A stretch of 64,000 nucleotides of DNA from an uncultured Bacteroides sp. (GTDB lineage Bacteria > Bacteroidota > Bacteroidia > Bacteroidales > Bacteroidaceae): NCBI GenBank assembly GCA_949285075.1, contig CASDXF010000004.1:1-64000 (forward strand), written 5' to 3'. Below the pieces are notes generated by a model. It saw only the letters and a list, made by a program, of their open reading frames with translations, was not told the DNA's origin and searched no databases. The translations under genes were made by a program, and so were the position numbers. Positions 43,195 through 52,606 of this stretch are shown here, piece by piece (position 1 is the stretch's first letter; every line of letters starts with the position of its first letter).

Positions 43195-44064
43195 ATGAAA
43201 GGTATTATTCTGGCAGGGGGGAGTGCCACACGCCTTTACCCTCTTTCTAAGGCGATTTCTAAGCAGATAATGCCAGTGTACGACAAGCCGATGATTTACT
43301 ATCCGCTTTCGACGCTAATGCTGGCAGGAATACGCGAGGTGTTGATTATTTCCACTCCGCGTGACCTTCCGATGTTTCGCGCCCTATTGGGGACGGGCGA
43401 GGAGCTCGGAATGGCGTTTTCTTACAAGGTTCAGGAGAAGCCCAATGGACTGGCGCAAGCTTTTGTGTTAGGGGCCGACTTCCTGAACGGTGAACCGGGT
43501 TGCCTGATTCTGGGCGACAATCTGTTCTACGGACAGAGTTTCTCGGCCATGTTGCGCCGTGCGGCTTCCATTGATAAGGGAGCCTGTATCTTCGGATATT
43601 ATGTGAAGGACCCCCGTGCCTATGGGGTAGTCGAGTTCGACGGGCAAGGACGGGTCATCTCACTCGAAGAAAAGCCCGAGCGTCCGAAAAGCAATTACGC
43701 TGTGCCCGGACTTTATTTCTACGATTCAACGGTGACCGCTAAAGCCGCTTCGCTCAAGCCTTCCGCTCGCGGAGAGTACGAGATTACCGACCTGAACCGC
43801 CTTTATCTGGAGGAAGGAACGCTTAAGGTAGAACTTTTTGGCCGAGGATTTGCGTGGCTCGATACAGGAAATTGCGATAGCCTGCTTGAAGCCTCCAACT
43901 TCGTGGCGACGATTCAGAATCGACAGGGCTTCTACATCAGTTGCATCGAGGAAATCGCTTGGAGGCAGGGGTGGATTACCTCAGCGCAGTTGTTGGAGCT
44001 GGGACGCAAGCTCGAAAAGACCGATTATGGTAAATATCTGATGGAACTCGCAAAACAATCCTAA
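43195..44064 (+). CDS. rmlA: Glucose-1-phosphate thymidylyltransferase
   Basis: The 289-residue protein has the nucleotidyltransferase signature at the N-terminus (ILAGGSATRLYPLSKAISKQ), with KPMIYYPLSTLMLAGIREVLII, the EKPNGLAQAFVLG nucleotide-binding segment and the LGDNLFYG metal site. It makes dTDP-glucose from glucose-1-phosphate and dTTP, the first step of dTDP-rhamnose and other dTDP-sugars. Length is standard. It is followed 24 bp later by rmlB; rmlC and rmlD are not in this window. Confidence 0.96.
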   Translation: MKGIILAGGSATRLYPLSKAISKQIMPVYDKPMIYYPLSTLMLAGIREVLIISTPRDLPMFRALLGTGEELGMAFSYKVQEKPNGLAQAFVLGADFLNGEPGCLILGDNLFYGQSFSAMLRRAASIDKGACIFGYYVKDPRAYGVVEFDGQGRVISLEEKPERPKSNYAVPGLYFYDSTVTAKAASLKPSARGEYEITDLNRLYLEEGTLKVELFGRGFAWLDTGNCDSLLEASNFVATIQNRQGFYISCIEEIAWRQGWITSAQLLELGRKLEKTDYGKYLMELAKQS

Positions 44065-44088
44065 AATCGAAAGAACACTAAGAATTAT

Positions 44089-45234
44089 ATGTTTATGAAG
44101 ACTTATTTAGTGACCGGGGCCGCCGGGTTTATCGGGGCCAATTTTATAAAATATATTCTGGCTAAGCATACGGATATTAAGGTCGTCGTTCTGGATGCCT
44201 TGACTTATGCCGGCAATTTAGGAACCATCGCGAAGGACATAGACAATGAACGTTGCTTCTTCGTTAAGGGAGACATTTGTGACCGTAGTTTGGTCGACAG
44301 CCTTTTCACGGAGTATCGCTTCGACTATGTGGTAAACTTCGCCGCTGAAAGTCATGTGGACCGCAGCATAGAGAACCCTCAATTGTTCTTGATAACCAAT
44401 ATTCTTGGTACGCAGAATCTGCTTGACTGCGCCCGTCGCGCATGGGTGATGGGTAAGGACGAGCAGGGGTATCCAACATGGAGGAAAGGGGTGCGTTATC
44501 ATCAGGTATCTACTGATGAGGTTTACGGCTCGTTAGGTTCCGAAGGCTTCTTTACGGAAACAACCCCTCTATGTCCGCATAGCCCTTACAGCGCTTCTAA
44601 AGCGAGCGCCGATATGGTGGTGATGGCTTATCGTGATACGTATAAGATGCCGGTGAGCATCACCCGTTGCTCTAACAATTATGGGCCTTATCACTTTCCA
44701 GAGAAGCTGATTCCGTTGATTATCAAAAATATTCTTGAAGGGAAGAATTTGCCTGTCTATGGTGACGGAAGTAATGTGCGTGACTGGCTGTACGTGGAAG
44801 ACCACTGCAAGGCTATCGACCTTGTCGTGCGTGAAGGAAAGGAAGGAGAGGTTTACAATGTGGGAGGTCATAATGAGAAGACGAACCTTGAGATTGTAAA
44901 GTTGACCATCGCTACCATCCGTCGTTTGATGGAGGAGTACCCCGAATACCGCCAAGTACTGAAGAAGAAAGTAAAGGGAGAGGGCGAAGAAATCGCTGTC
45001 GACTGGATTAATGAAAGCTTAATCACGTTTGTCAAGGACCGTCTTGGACATGACCAACGGTATGCCATTGACCCGACGAAGATTACGAACGAGTTGGGAT
45101 GGTATCCCGAGACTAAGTTTGAGGTAGGTATCGTTAAGACGATAGAATGGTATCTGAATAATCAGGAGTGGGTAGAAGAAGTGACTAGCGGAGATTATCA
45201 AGGATATTACGAAAGAATGTACGGAAAGGCATAG
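44089..45234 (+). CDS. rmlB: dTDP-glucose 4,6-dehydratase
   Basis: The protein has 381 residues (379 if started at the second ATG, 44095, which fits family N-termini better). It is an extended SDR: NAD-binding TGAAGFIGANF, the catalytic region STDEVYGSLG, YSASKASADM with the Tyr-xxx-Lys pair, and SNNYGPYHFPEKLIPL. It converts dTDP-glucose to the 4-keto-6-deoxy sugar for rhamnose or other deoxysugars in surface polysaccharides. An insertion before the C-terminus (VKGEGEEIAVDWINES) makes it slightly longer than the E. coli enzyme. Confidence 0.96.
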   Translation: MFMKTYLVTGAAGFIGANFIKYILAKHTDIKVVVLDALTYAGNLGTIAKDIDNERCFFVKGDICDRSLVDSLFTEYRFDYVVNFAAESHVDRSIENPQLFLITNILGTQNLLDCARRAWVMGKDEQGYPTWRKGVRYHQVSTDEVYGSLGSEGFFTETTPLCPHSPYSASKASADMVVMAYRDTYKMPVSITRCSNNYGPYHFPEKLIPLIIKNILEGKNLPVYGDGSNVRDWLYVEDHCKAIDLVVREGKEGEVYNVGGHNEKTNLEIVKLTIATIRRLMEEYPEYRQVLKKKVKGEGEEIAVDWINESLITFVKDRLGHDQRYAIDPTKITNELGWYPETKFEVGIVKTIEWYLNNQEWVEEVTSGDYQGYYERMYGKA

Positions 45235-45259
45235 CCTTTTCTCCTGACAGTTAAAGGCG

Positions 45260-45304
45260 GCCCTTTATCTCTCTCTGTGTGGAGAGTATAAAGGGCTTTC
45301 TTTT
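45260..45304 (+). terminator. Intrinsic terminator after rmlB, possibly bidirectional
   Basis: GCCCTTTAT (45260-45268) pairs with ATAAAGGGC (45288-45296), extended by an inner CTCTC/GAGAG stem, followed by TTTCTTTTAT. It sits between rmlB and the convergent menA. Confidence 0.85.
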
Positions 45305-45324
45305 ATCCGGTCGTCTGGGACTGT

Positions 45325-46209
45325 TCAGGACAGGATAAGTCCTAACGATAGGAGCACGCCGAAAAGTAGCATATTGAGCGAAGTCTCGCCCAGTATCTCA
45401 TTCAGCTTCTTCCCGCTGTAAATGCGTATCATTCGTTTCCATGTCAGGAAGTGGGGAATCAGGTAAAGCAGGGGGAGAAGAGCGGCCCATAAGTGCGTTT
45501 CGGCAAGGAAACCGAGGCAGAGGAGCGAGGCGCATACGCCGAGTGCGAGATAGGTGTATCTTCCGAACCGCTCGCCGAAGCGGACAACAACGGTAAGCTT
45601 ACCGCTTCTCGCATCTGCCTCCCGATCACGGTAGTTGTTGACCATAAGCAGGGTGTCTATCACTAGTCCGCAGGCAAGAGAGGCAATCGTGACATTTGAA
45701 GTCCATGTTAATGCTTGTACGTAATACGTGCCTCCTACGGGAACGAAGCCGAAGAACACGATAACTAAGGCGTCGCCCCAACCCTTGTAGGACAATCGGG
45801 TCGTGTAGAGGAAGGCAAAGACGACGCAAAGTACGCCCACGATGATGAGTTCCCAACCGGCGTATAGCAGTAGTGTACATCCGAAGAGGCACGCCAACGC
45901 CACGGTGAATAATATGCCCTTTCGCATCGCCTGCGGAGTAATCCATCCTTGAGCGCAGGCTCGTTCTGGTCCCAGACGGTCTTCCCGGTCACTCCCCTTA
46001 AGATAGTCGAAAAGGTCGTTGATGAAGTTGGCGGCTATTTGCATTAACCCGGCAAACAGGCAGCACGCCAATGCCGGTATCAGCTGAAAATGCTTGTCCA
46101 TGACGGCCAGAGCGGAACCTATTAGTATGGGAATAATGGCGCCTGTCAACGTCTTGGGGCGTGCGGCGAGTATCCATGCGCGTGGCGAGTTGCGTTTTAC
46201 AGTTTCCAT
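45325..46209 (-). CDS. menA: 1,4-dihydroxy-2-naphthoate polyprenyltransferase
   Basis: The protein has 294 residues from ATG 46209 (METVKRNSPRAWILAARPKTL). It is a UbiA-superfamily membrane enzyme with about eight hydrophobic segments. The two Asp-rich prenyl-diphosphate sites are NFINDLFDYLKGSDREDRLG and NNYRDREADARSGK. It joins dihydroxynaphthoate to a polyprenyl chain in menaquinone biosynthesis, the respiratory quinone of Bacteroides. The frame is open a further 20 codons upstream without a good start, and those would overlap the promoter zone. Confidence 0.93.
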   Translation of the reverse strand: METVKRNSPRAWILAARPKTLTGAIIPILIGSALAVMDKHFQLIPALACCLFAGLMQIAANFINDLFDYLKGSDREDRLGPERACAQGWITPQAMRKGILFTVALACLFGCTLLLYAGWELIIVGVLCVVFAFLYTTRLSYKGWGDALVIVFFGFVPVGGTYYVQALTWTSNVTIASLACGLVIDTLLMVNNYRDREADARSGKLTVVVRFGERFGRYTYLALGVCASLLCLGFLAETHLWAALLPLLYLIPHFLTWKRMIRIYSGKKLNEILGETSLNMLLFGVLLSLGLILS

Positions 46210-46231
46210 GTCCGAATTTAATGATTGGCGG

Positions 46232-46260
46232 CAAAGGTACGTCAATTTTCCGTATCTTTG
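46232..46260. promoter_or_regulatory. Divergent -7 elements between menA and the metallophosphoesterase gene
   Basis: TACCTTTG on the minus strand (46232-46239) is 22 bp upstream of menA. TATCTTTG on the plus strand (46253-46260) is 20 bp upstream of the phosphoesterase ATG. They are only 13 bp apart and point away from each other, so the two promoters must overlap. Confidence 0.65.
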
Positions 46261-46280
46261 CTTTCCCATCTCGATTGAAT

Positions 46281-47165
46281 ATGAAGAATGAACTTGTTTT
46301 TATGATAATAGGCCTTGTAGGGCTGATTTGCGTCTCTTGCGCTTCAGGGTGGCGTACGCTTTCTGATTCTCCCGGAGGTAAGGTTATTTGTTCGAAGGAG
46401 CGTGTATGTAAAACCCATAATGGAGTGAGGCGGGTGGTGAACTATGAATTTACTCATCCTGATGTTCCCGAAGCTTTTGACGGCTTTCGCATGGCGTTCA
46501 TCTCTGATCTTCATTATAAGAGTTTGTTAAAGGAAAAGGGATTGCGAAAACTGGTGCGCTTGCTTAATAAGCAAAATGCGGATGTATTGCTGATGGGAGG
46601 AGATTATCAGGAAGGTTGTGAATATGTAGTCTCTTTGTTTTCTGCGCTCTCAGAGGTGAGGACCGCATGGGGAACCTATGCCGTATTGGGCAATAATGAT
46701 TACGAGCGTTGTTACGACGAGATTGTCAATGCGATGGAACGGTATGGAATACGCCTGTTGGAACATAAAGTGGATACATTGTACAAAGAGGGACAACGTA
46801 TGTTTATCGCCGGCGTTCGTAACCCTTTTGATTTGTGTTCCAACGGCGTTTCTCCCACTTTGCCGTTGTTTTCCGATGACTTTGTCGTCCTTTTAGTCCA
46901 CACTCCGGAGTATGCGGAGAATGTTTCCGTAGAAAATGCGGATTTAGTTTTGTCCGGACATACTCATGGCGGACAAGTGCGGATTATGGGGATGACACCG
47001 GCATGGCGCTCTTCGTACGGGAAACGTTTCCTTTCCGGATTGGCTTATAATTCAATGCGCATACCTGTTATCACAACAAATGGTATAGGAACTTCACGCT
47101 TTCCCGTCCGTATTGGAGCCCCCGCTGAAATTGTAGTAGTAACGCTTTATAAAGCGGAAGAATGA
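46281..47165 (+). CDS. YaeI-type membrane-anchored metallophosphoesterase
   Basis: The protein has 294 residues from ATG 46281 ([23 protein letters not shown]). It has an N-terminal membrane segment or lipobox (LICVSC), then the calcineurin-like motifs [22 protein letters not shown] and [11 protein letters not shown]. YaeI/YkuE-type enzymes hydrolyse phosphodiesters or lipid-linked phosphates near the membrane, and the substrate is unknown here. The upstream part of the frame (from 46161) lies across the divergent promoters and is not used. Its 3' end overlaps nadD by 19 bp tail-to-tail. Confidence 0.9.
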   Translation: MKNELVFMIIGLVGLICVSCASGWRTLSDSPGGKVICSKERVCKTHNGVRRVVNYEFTHPDVPEAFDGFRMAFISDLHYKSLLKEKGLRKLVRLLNKQNADVLLMGGDYQEGCEYVVSLFSALSEVRTAWGTYAVLGNNDYERCYDEIVNAMERYGIRLLEHKVDTLYKEGQRMFIAGVRNPFDLCSNGVSPTLPLFSDDFVVLLVHTPEYAENVSVENADLVLSGHTHGGQVRIMGMTPAWRSSYGKRFLSGLAYNSMRIPVITTNGIGTSRFPVRIGAPAEIVVVTLYKAEE

Positions 47166-47746
47166 ATATTGTTCTTATTGATGTATTCCCATACTTTTGG
47201 ATGTAAGAAGTAGCGGATATCCTTTCCTTCTTTAAGTGCTTGACGTATGAATGTCGAGCTTATTTCAAGCATTGGAGATTGTATAAGCTCTACCGTTTCC
47301 GGTAGAGCTTCTTCTTTTATTGGGTATCCCGGACGAGGATAGATTAATATATGGTTTTCTTTGATGATACGTTGTGATTGATACCATTTGCCGATTTTAT
47401 ACCAGTTGTCTGCGCCGATGATAAAGTAAAATTCCCGGCCGGGATATACGGCCTTCAGTTTATCTAATGTGTGTATGCTATAAGAAGGGCGTGGTAGGCT
47501 GAATTCGAAATCTGACACTTGGAAATGCGGATAATCTTCTATAGCAAGTCTGGTTAGTGCCAAGCGAAGGTCGTCATTCCATAAGTCAGTTTGTTTTTTT
47601 AACGGATTTTGAGGAGTAACCATGAACCACACTTCATCCAATTTAGTGTATTCACACAAGTAATTGGCAAGAGCCAGATGTCCTATGTGAATTGGATTAA
47701 ACGAACCGCTGAAGATTCCGGTTTTTGTTTTAGGTATCTGGTGCAT
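47147..47746 (-). CDS. nadD: Nicotinate-nucleotide adenylyltransferase
   Basis: The 199-residue protein has the nucleotidyltransferase signature [21 protein letters not shown], with the HxGH ATP-binding motif. [24 protein letters not shown] and the [19 protein letters not shown] end are NadD-specific. It makes deamido-NAD from nicotinate mononucleotide, the last but one step of NAD synthesis. It is third in a yicC-gmk-nadD operon (27 bp after gmk). The operon is AT-richer than most of the window. Confidence 0.96.
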   Translation of the reverse strand: MHQIPKTKTGIFSGSFNPIHIGHLALANYLCEYTKLDEVWFMVTPQNPLKKQTDLWNDDLRLALTRLAIEDYPHFQVSDFEFSLPRPSYSIHTLDKLKAVYPGREFYFIIGADNWYKIGKWYQSQRIIKENHILIYPRPGYPIKEEALPETVELIQSPMLEISSTFIRQALKEGKDIRYFLHPKVWEYINKNNIHSSAL

Positions 47747-47773
47747 GTTAATGAAGTTTATAGAAACAGTTCG

Positions 47774-48346
47774 TTAGTCTTGTAGCTCTAAAAATTCTTT
47801 GATGACATTCAATGCTTCCTTTTTTGCTTTTTCTAAATTGTCGTTGATGATTATGCGATCAAACTTAGGTGAAAAACTTAATTCGTATTCCGCTTTCGCT
47901 ATACGACTTTCGATAACTTCCGGAGCATCTGTCCCTCGTTGAATCAAACGCTTGCGCAATTCGTCTATCGAAGGAGGCTGGATGAATACGGAAAGTGCAC
48001 GGTTGCCGTAATATTTCTTGATGTTACATCCTCCTACGACATCTACGTCAAAAATAATGTTTTGTCCTTTTTCTAGTTGTTTTTCTACCTGTTCTTTTAG
48101 TGTACCGTAATAGCGGTCTTTATATACTTCTTGATACTCTAGAAACTCATTGTTTTCTATGCGCTTCCGAAATTCTTCCGGCGTGAGAAAAAAGTATTCA
48201 ACTCCGTCTTTTTCTGTTCCGCGCGGAGGACGGCTAGTAGCGGAAATGGAAAATGCGAGGTTTAACGATTGTGTTAGTAAATAATTAATAATCGTTGATT
48301 TTCCTGAACCTGACGGAGCGGAAAAGATAATAAGTTTTCCTGTCAT
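47774..48346 (-). CDS. gmk: Guanylate kinase
   Basis: The 190-residue protein has the P-loop FSAPSGSGKST and guanylate-kinase signature (SATSRPPRGTEKDGVEYFFLTPEEF), with DVDVVGGCNIKKYY and the lid segment LRKRLIQRGTDAPEVIESRIAKAEYEL. It phosphorylates GMP to GDP. It is 10 bp downstream of yicC, the usual neighbour in many bacteria, and 27 bp upstream of nadD. Confidence 0.97.
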   Translation of the reverse strand: MTGKLIIFSAPSGSGKSTIINYLLTQSLNLAFSISATSRPPRGTEKDGVEYFFLTPEEFRKRIENNEFLEYQEVYKDRYYGTLKEQVEKQLEKGQNIIFDVDVVGGCNIKKYYGNRALSVFIQPPSIDELRKRLIQRGTDAPEVIESRIAKAEYELSFSPKFDRIIINDNLEKAKKEALNVIKEFLELQD

Positions 48347-48356
48347 AAAAGTTTGT

Positions 48357-49235
48357 TTACATTACATTAAGGACTTGTTCTTTGATTTGCTCCAATTCAT
48401 CTTTCATCTGTACAACGATTTTTTGCATTTCGGCATGGTTGGATTTACTACCTAAAGTGTTGATTTCTCGTCCCATCTCTTGAGCGATAAATCCAAGTTT
48501 CTTGCCTTGGCCATTTCCGTTTTCGAGCGTACTGATGAAGTATTGCAAGTGATTGTTTAAACGTTGTTTTTCCTCATTTACATCCAATTTCTCAATGTAA
48601 TAGATTAATTCTTGCTCTAACCGATTTTTATCATAATCGGTATTGAGCGTGTTTTCGAGCGTATCGACGATACGTTCTTTTATTTTCTCGACTCGTTCTT
48701 TTTCAAATGGAGCTATCATTTCAAGCAAATGAGTAATATTTGCGATTTTCTCACGGAACTTTTTTTCTAAAGCGTTCCCTTCTTGTTTTCGAAAATTCAC
48801 GAGTTGGTTGATAGCTTCTGCTATGCATTCGTTTATCTTTTCCCATTCTTCTTCCGTAACTTCCAATGTCTCTATTTTGGATGTCACGTCAGGGAGACGA
48901 AGTAAAGTTTGGAACCAATCAGAAGGTTCGGCTATATTTAAATGTTGTGAGATACTCTTTATTTGCTGATAATAGCTTTCTACTAATGTCTCATTGATAG
49001 GAGATGCACTTTCTGTTCCTTCCTTTTTTTCTATCCATAGGCAGAAGTCTACTTTCCCTCGTTCCAATACTTTTGAGATTTCATTTCGGATAACCATCTC
49101 TTTCTCGCGATATAGCGGTGCAATGCGAGTGGATAAATCCATAGCCTTACTGTTGAGCGACTTGATTTCTACGTTTATTTTTTTATCTGAAAGTTCGGCA
49201 GTCGCTTTGCCGTATCCTGTCATTGACTGTATCAT
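48357..49235 (-). CDS. yicC: YicC/YloC-family endoribonuclease
   Basis: The 292-residue protein begins with MIQSMTGYGKATAELSDKKINVEIKSLNSKAMDLSTRIAPLY, the diagnostic N-terminus of this family. It has a long helical middle and the conserved C-terminal segment DVNEEKQRLNNHLQYFISTL, then GKKLGFIAQEMGREINTLGSKSNHAEMQKIVVQMKDELEQIKEQV. Family members are stress-related RNA-cleaving hexamers. It is the first gene of the yicC-gmk-nadD operon and shares a symmetric divergent promoter with tsaB. Confidence 0.93.
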   Translation of the reverse strand: MIQSMTGYGKATAELSDKKINVEIKSLNSKAMDLSTRIAPLYREKEMVIRNEISKVLERGKVDFCLWIEKKEGTESASPINETLVESYYQQIKSISQHLNIAEPSDWFQTLLRLPDVTSKIETLEVTEEEWEKINECIAEAINQLVNFRKQEGNALEKKFREKIANITHLLEMIAPFEKERVEKIKERIVDTLENTLNTDYDKNRLEQELIYYIEKLDVNEEKQRLNNHLQYFISTLENGNGQGKKLGFIAQEMGREINTLGSKSNHAEMQKIVVQMKDELEQIKEQVLNVM

Positions 49236-49253
49236 AATATCTTAAACTTTTGT

Positions 49254-49303
49254 GCAAAAGTACACGATTATTTTAAGAATTGGAAATAATCATGTACTTT
49301 TGC
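49254..49303. promoter_or_regulatory. Symmetric divergent promoter between yicC and tsaB
   Basis: GCAAAAGTACACGATTATTT (49254-49273) and AAATAATCATGTACTTTTGC (49284-49303) are inverted repeats with one mismatch in 20 around a 10-bp centre. Each arm contains a TACTTTTG -7 element facing outward (minus strand 49255-49262; plus strand 49295-49302), so the two promoters are near mirror images. Confidence 0.75.
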
Positions 49304-49326
49304 CACACTTAATCAGGTGAATTTTT

Positions 49327-50016
49327 ATGTCGTGTATTCTAAATATTGAGACTTCTACTTCTGTGTGTTCAATATCTGTTAGTCTGGATGGACAAGCGGT
49401 TTTTGTGCGAGAAGACCTGAAAGGACCGTCTCATGCGATTTCTTTAGGAGTGTTTGTTGACGAAGCGTTGTCTTTTATTGACAGTCATGTTATGCGGTTG
49501 GATGCCGTGGCTGTAAGTTGTGGACCGGGATCTTATACAGGATTACGTATAGGTGTTTCTATGGCCAAAGGTATTTGTTATGGACGCAATGTACCTTTGA
49601 TAGGTATTCCTACTTTAAAGATCCTTTGTGTTCCGGTTTTGTTGCACTATGATTTACCTGAAGATGCGTTGCTTTGTCCTATGATTGACGCTCGTCGAAT
49701 GGAGGTATATGCGGCTATTTATGATCGAGCTTTGAACATAAAACGCGAAACGGCGGCTGACATTATAGATGAGCGTTCTTATATAGAGTATTTGAGTTTA
49801 TCCCCTGTTTATTTTTTTGGTGATGGTGCATCTAAATGTCGAGATAAGATTACTCATCCGAATGCTCATTTTATAGAGAATATTTTTCCGTTAGCGAAGA
49901 TGATGTTTCCTTTGTCAGAAAAGGCGATGGCTAATAAAGATTACAAGGATGTGGCTTATTTTGAACCTTTTTATTTGAAGGAATTTATAACTTCTCGGCC
50001 AAGAAAGCTTTTGTAA
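49327..50016 (+). CDS. tsaB: tRNA threonylcarbamoyladenosine biosynthesis protein TsaB
   Basis: The 229-residue protein has the TsaB N-terminal actin-like fold signature (LNIETSTSVCSISVSLDG), SHAISLGVFVDEAL and the conserved VSCGPGSYTGLRIGVSMAKGICYG. It is shorter than catalytic TsaD and lacks its metal-binding His pair, as expected for TsaB, which scaffolds the t6A complex with TsaD and TsaE. It begins a rightward run of conserved genes. Confidence 0.94.
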   Translation: MSCILNIETSTSVCSISVSLDGQAVFVREDLKGPSHAISLGVFVDEALSFIDSHVMRLDAVAVSCGPGSYTGLRIGVSMAKGICYGRNVPLIGIPTLKILCVPVLLHYDLPEDALLCPMIDARRMEVYAAIYDRALNIKRETAADIIDERSYIEYLSLSPVYFFGDGASKCRDKITHPNAHFIENIFPLAKMMFPLSEKAMANKDYKDVAYFEPFYLKEFITSRPRKLL

Positions 50017-50092
50017 TAAGAAGGATGAGTAAAGCCTTATGAATAATAGTCTATTAAGTTAAAAGTTTGTATTTAAATAATTTGGTGAAAAA

Positions 50093-50704
50093 ATGCAGTA
50101 CAATACTCAACAGAAAAGAATGTCGCTTCCTGAATATGGTCGAAGTATTCAGAATATGGTGGATTATGCCTTGACTATTAAAGAACGTTCTGAACGTCAG
50201 CGTTGTGCTAATACAATTATCAATATTATGGGGAATATGTTTCCTCATTTACGTGATGTTCCTGATTTTAAACATAAATTGTGGGATCATTTAGCTATTA
50301 TGTCTGATTTTCAATTAGATATAGATTATCCTTATGAGATTATTCGTAAAGATAATTTTGTGACGAAGCCAGATCCGATAGCTTATCCACATACTCCCAT
50401 GATTTATCGTCATTATGGGCATACATTAGAGGTGTTGATAAGAAAAGCCTGTGAATTTCCAGAAGGTAATGAAAAGAATAACTTAGTGGCGATGATTTGT
50501 AATCATATGAAGAAAGATTACATGACTTGGAATAAAGATACAGTAGATGACCGTAAAATAGCGGAGGATTTGTATGAACTTTCTGATGGAAAACTTCAAA
50601 TGACAGATGAGATTCTTCGCTTGATGTCTGAGCGTATTAATTTATATTGTCGTCCTAAACCAAATCTTAATAGCAAGAATAGCAATCAACGGAAAAAGTA
50701 TTAG
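50093..50704 (+). CDS. DUF4290 family protein (Bacteroidetes-conserved)
   Basis: The 203-residue soluble helical protein carries the conserved N-terminal pattern YNTQQKRMSLPEYGRSIQNMVDYAL, with CANTIINIMGNMFPHLRD, FKHKLWDHLAIMSDF and a Lys/Asn-rich tail. DUF4290 proteins lie immediately before murA and rimM across Bacteroidetes, as here (62 bp gap). Function is unknown; the neighbourhood suggests cell-envelope or ribosome-linked growth functions but proves nothing. AT-rich codons match tsaB and yicC. Confidence 0.88.
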   Translation: MQYNTQQKRMSLPEYGRSIQNMVDYALTIKERSERQRCANTIINIMGNMFPHLRDVPDFKHKLWDHLAIMSDFQLDIDYPYEIIRKDNFVTKPDPIAYPHTPMIYRHYGHTLEVLIRKACEFPEGNEKNNLVAMICNHMKKDYMTWNKDTVDDRKIAEDLYELSDGKLQMTDEILRLMSERINLYCRPKPNLNSKNSNQRKKY

Positions 50705-50765
50705 GTTTCTATTCTCTGAATCGTTAGGGGCTTGATGAAATTTGTTAACTTAAAAACTTGTGATT

Positions 50766-52070
50766 ATGGCTTCATTTGTGATTGAAGGTGGACATCGTTT
50801 GAACGGAGAGATTTATCCTCAGGGCGCTAAAAACGAGGTCCTTCAGATTATTTGTGCAACGTTACTAACTTCTGACGAAGTGACGGTAGATAATATTCCG
50901 GATATTCTAGATGTTAATAATCTGATTCAATTGATGAGAGAGATGGGAATCAAAATTTCTAAGAATGGAATAGATTCCTATACTTTCAAGGCTGAGAGCG
51001 TTGATTTCAATTATCTGGAGAGTGACGAGTTTTTAAGGAAATGTTCCGCTCTTCGCGGTTCTGTCATGTTGATTGGGCCGATGGTCGCACGCTTTGGAAG
51101 GGCGTTGATATCGAAACCGGGCGGCGATAAGATAGGTCGCCGTCGGTTGGATACGCACTTTATAGGTATCATGAATCTGGGAGCTGATTTCCGTTACGAT
51201 GAGGAGCGGGGGCTTTATGAGATTACGGCGAGTCAGCTTCATGGAAATTATATGCTGTTGGATGAGGCTTCGGTGACGGGAACAGCTAACATTATTATGG
51301 CGGCTGTGCTTGCTGAGGGGACGACTACGATTTATAATGCGGCGTGCGAACCTTATGTGCAGCAACTTTGCCGGATGCTCAACCGGATGGGTGCGAAGAT
51401 TAGTGGCATCGCTTCTAACCTGCTTACTATTGAAGGAGTTGGAGAACTCCATGGAACGAGACATACCGTATTACCGGACATGATAGAAGTGGGTAGTTTC
51501 ATCGGTATGGCGGCAATGACAGGAAGTGAGCTGACTATCAAAAATGTTTCTTATGGTAATCTGGGAATTATTCCGGAGAGCTTTCGTCGTTTAGGTATTA
51601 GGCTTGAACAGCGGGGAGATGATATCTATATACCAACTCAGGACACTTATCAGATAGAGTCCTTTATTGACGGCTCCATCATGACGATTTCTGATGCACC
51701 GTGGCCGGGATTGACCCCTGACCTCTTGAGCGTAATGCTTGTTGTCGCTACTCAAGCTAAGGGCAGCGTGCTGATTCATCAGAAAATGTTCGAGAGCCGT
51801 TTGTTTTTCGTGGATAAGCTGATTGATATGGGAGCGCAAATCATTCTGTGCGATCCTCATAGAGCGGTGGTGATAGGGCATAATCATGGGTTTACGTTGC
51901 GGGGGGCTCGATTGACCTCGCCTGACATCCGCGCCGGTATCGCCTTGCTGATTGCCGCCATGAGTGCGGAGGGAACAAGTACGATTAGTAATATCGAGCA
52001 AATAGATCGGGGATATCAGAATATAGAGGGAAGGCTGAATGCTATTGGTGCCAGAATTACTCGTATATGA
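50766..52070 (+). CDS. murA: UDP-N-acetylglucosamine 1-carboxyvinyltransferase
   Basis: The protein has 434 residues from ATG 50766 ([16 protein letters not shown]); the GTG two codons earlier is less likely. It has the EPT fold with [17 protein letters not shown] near the N-terminus. It transfers enolpyruvate to UDP-GlcNAc, the first committed step of peptidoglycan synthesis. The loop that carries the fosfomycin-target Cys in E. coli reads [16 protein letters not shown], with Asp at residue 121 (codon 51126-51128). It overlaps rimM by ATGA. Confidence 0.96.
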   Translation: MASFVIEGGHRLNGEIYPQGAKNEVLQIICATLLTSDEVTVDNIPDILDVNNLIQLMREMGIKISKNGIDSYTFKAESVDFNYLESDEFLRKCSALRGSVMLIGPMVARFGRALISKPGGDKIGRRRLDTHFIGIMNLGADFRYDEERGLYEITASQLHGNYMLLDEASVTGTANIIMAAVLAEGTTTIYNAACEPYVQQLCRMLNRMGAKISGIASNLLTIEGVGELHGTRHTVLPDMIEVGSFIGMAAMTGSELTIKNVSYGNLGIIPESFRRLGIRLEQRGDDIYIPTQDTYQIESFIDGSIMTISDAPWPGLTPDLLSVMLVVATQAKGSVLIHQKMFESRLFFVDKLIDMGAQIILCDPHRAVVIGHNHGFTLRGARLTSPDIRAGIALLIAAMSAEGTSTISNIEQIDRGYQNIEGRLNAIGARITRI

Positions 52071-52606
52071 TAAGAAAAGAAGAAGTATATAAGATTGGTC
52101 TATTTAATAAGCCGCATGGTATTCACGGCGAATTGCAATTTACGTTTACCGACGATGTCTTCGACCGTGCGGACTGCGATTATTTGGTTTGTCTGCTCGA
52201 CGGCATTTTTGTTCCATTTTTCATAGAGGAGTATCGTTTCCGTTCCGACTCTATGGCGTTAATGAAACTGGAGGGGGTAGATACCGCCGAGCGGGCCCGT
52301 ACGTTTACCAATGTAGAAGTGTATTTCCCGGTGAAGTTTGCGCATGAATTGAAGGATGGAATCTTATCGTGGAATTATTTTGTAGGTTTTACGATAGAGG
52401 ATGTGCATTACGGTAAGTTGGGTGAGATTGTCGAAGTGGATGCCGCTACGGTGAATGTCCTTTTCGTGATTGAGCGGGAGAGAGAGGAACTGTTGATACC
52501 CGCTCATGAAGAGTTTATTCGGAGCATAGACCATGAGCGTAAGTTGGTTTTCGTTGAACTGCCTGAAGGATTGGTGAATTTGGAGGAGGTGGAGAATGGC
52601 GATTAA
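52067..52606 (+). CDS. rimM: Ribosome maturation factor RimM
   Basis: The 179-residue protein has an N-terminal RimM barrel ([21 protein letters not shown], the GxxGxxGE pattern) and a C-terminal PRC-barrel ([21 protein letters not shown] to [13 protein letters not shown]). It assists 30S subunit assembly and 16S processing with S19. The start overlaps the murA stop as ATGA (translational coupling), and its end overlaps the M23 peptidase gene by 11 bp. Confidence 0.95.
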   Translation: MIRKEEVYKIGLFNKPHGIHGELQFTFTDDVFDRADCDYLVCLLDGIFVPFFIEEYRFRSDSMALMKLEGVDTAERARTFTNVEVYFPVKFAHELKDGILSWNYFVGFTIEDVHYGKLGEIVEVDAATVNVLFVIEREREELLIPAHEEFIRSIDHERKLVFVELPEGLVNLEEVENGD

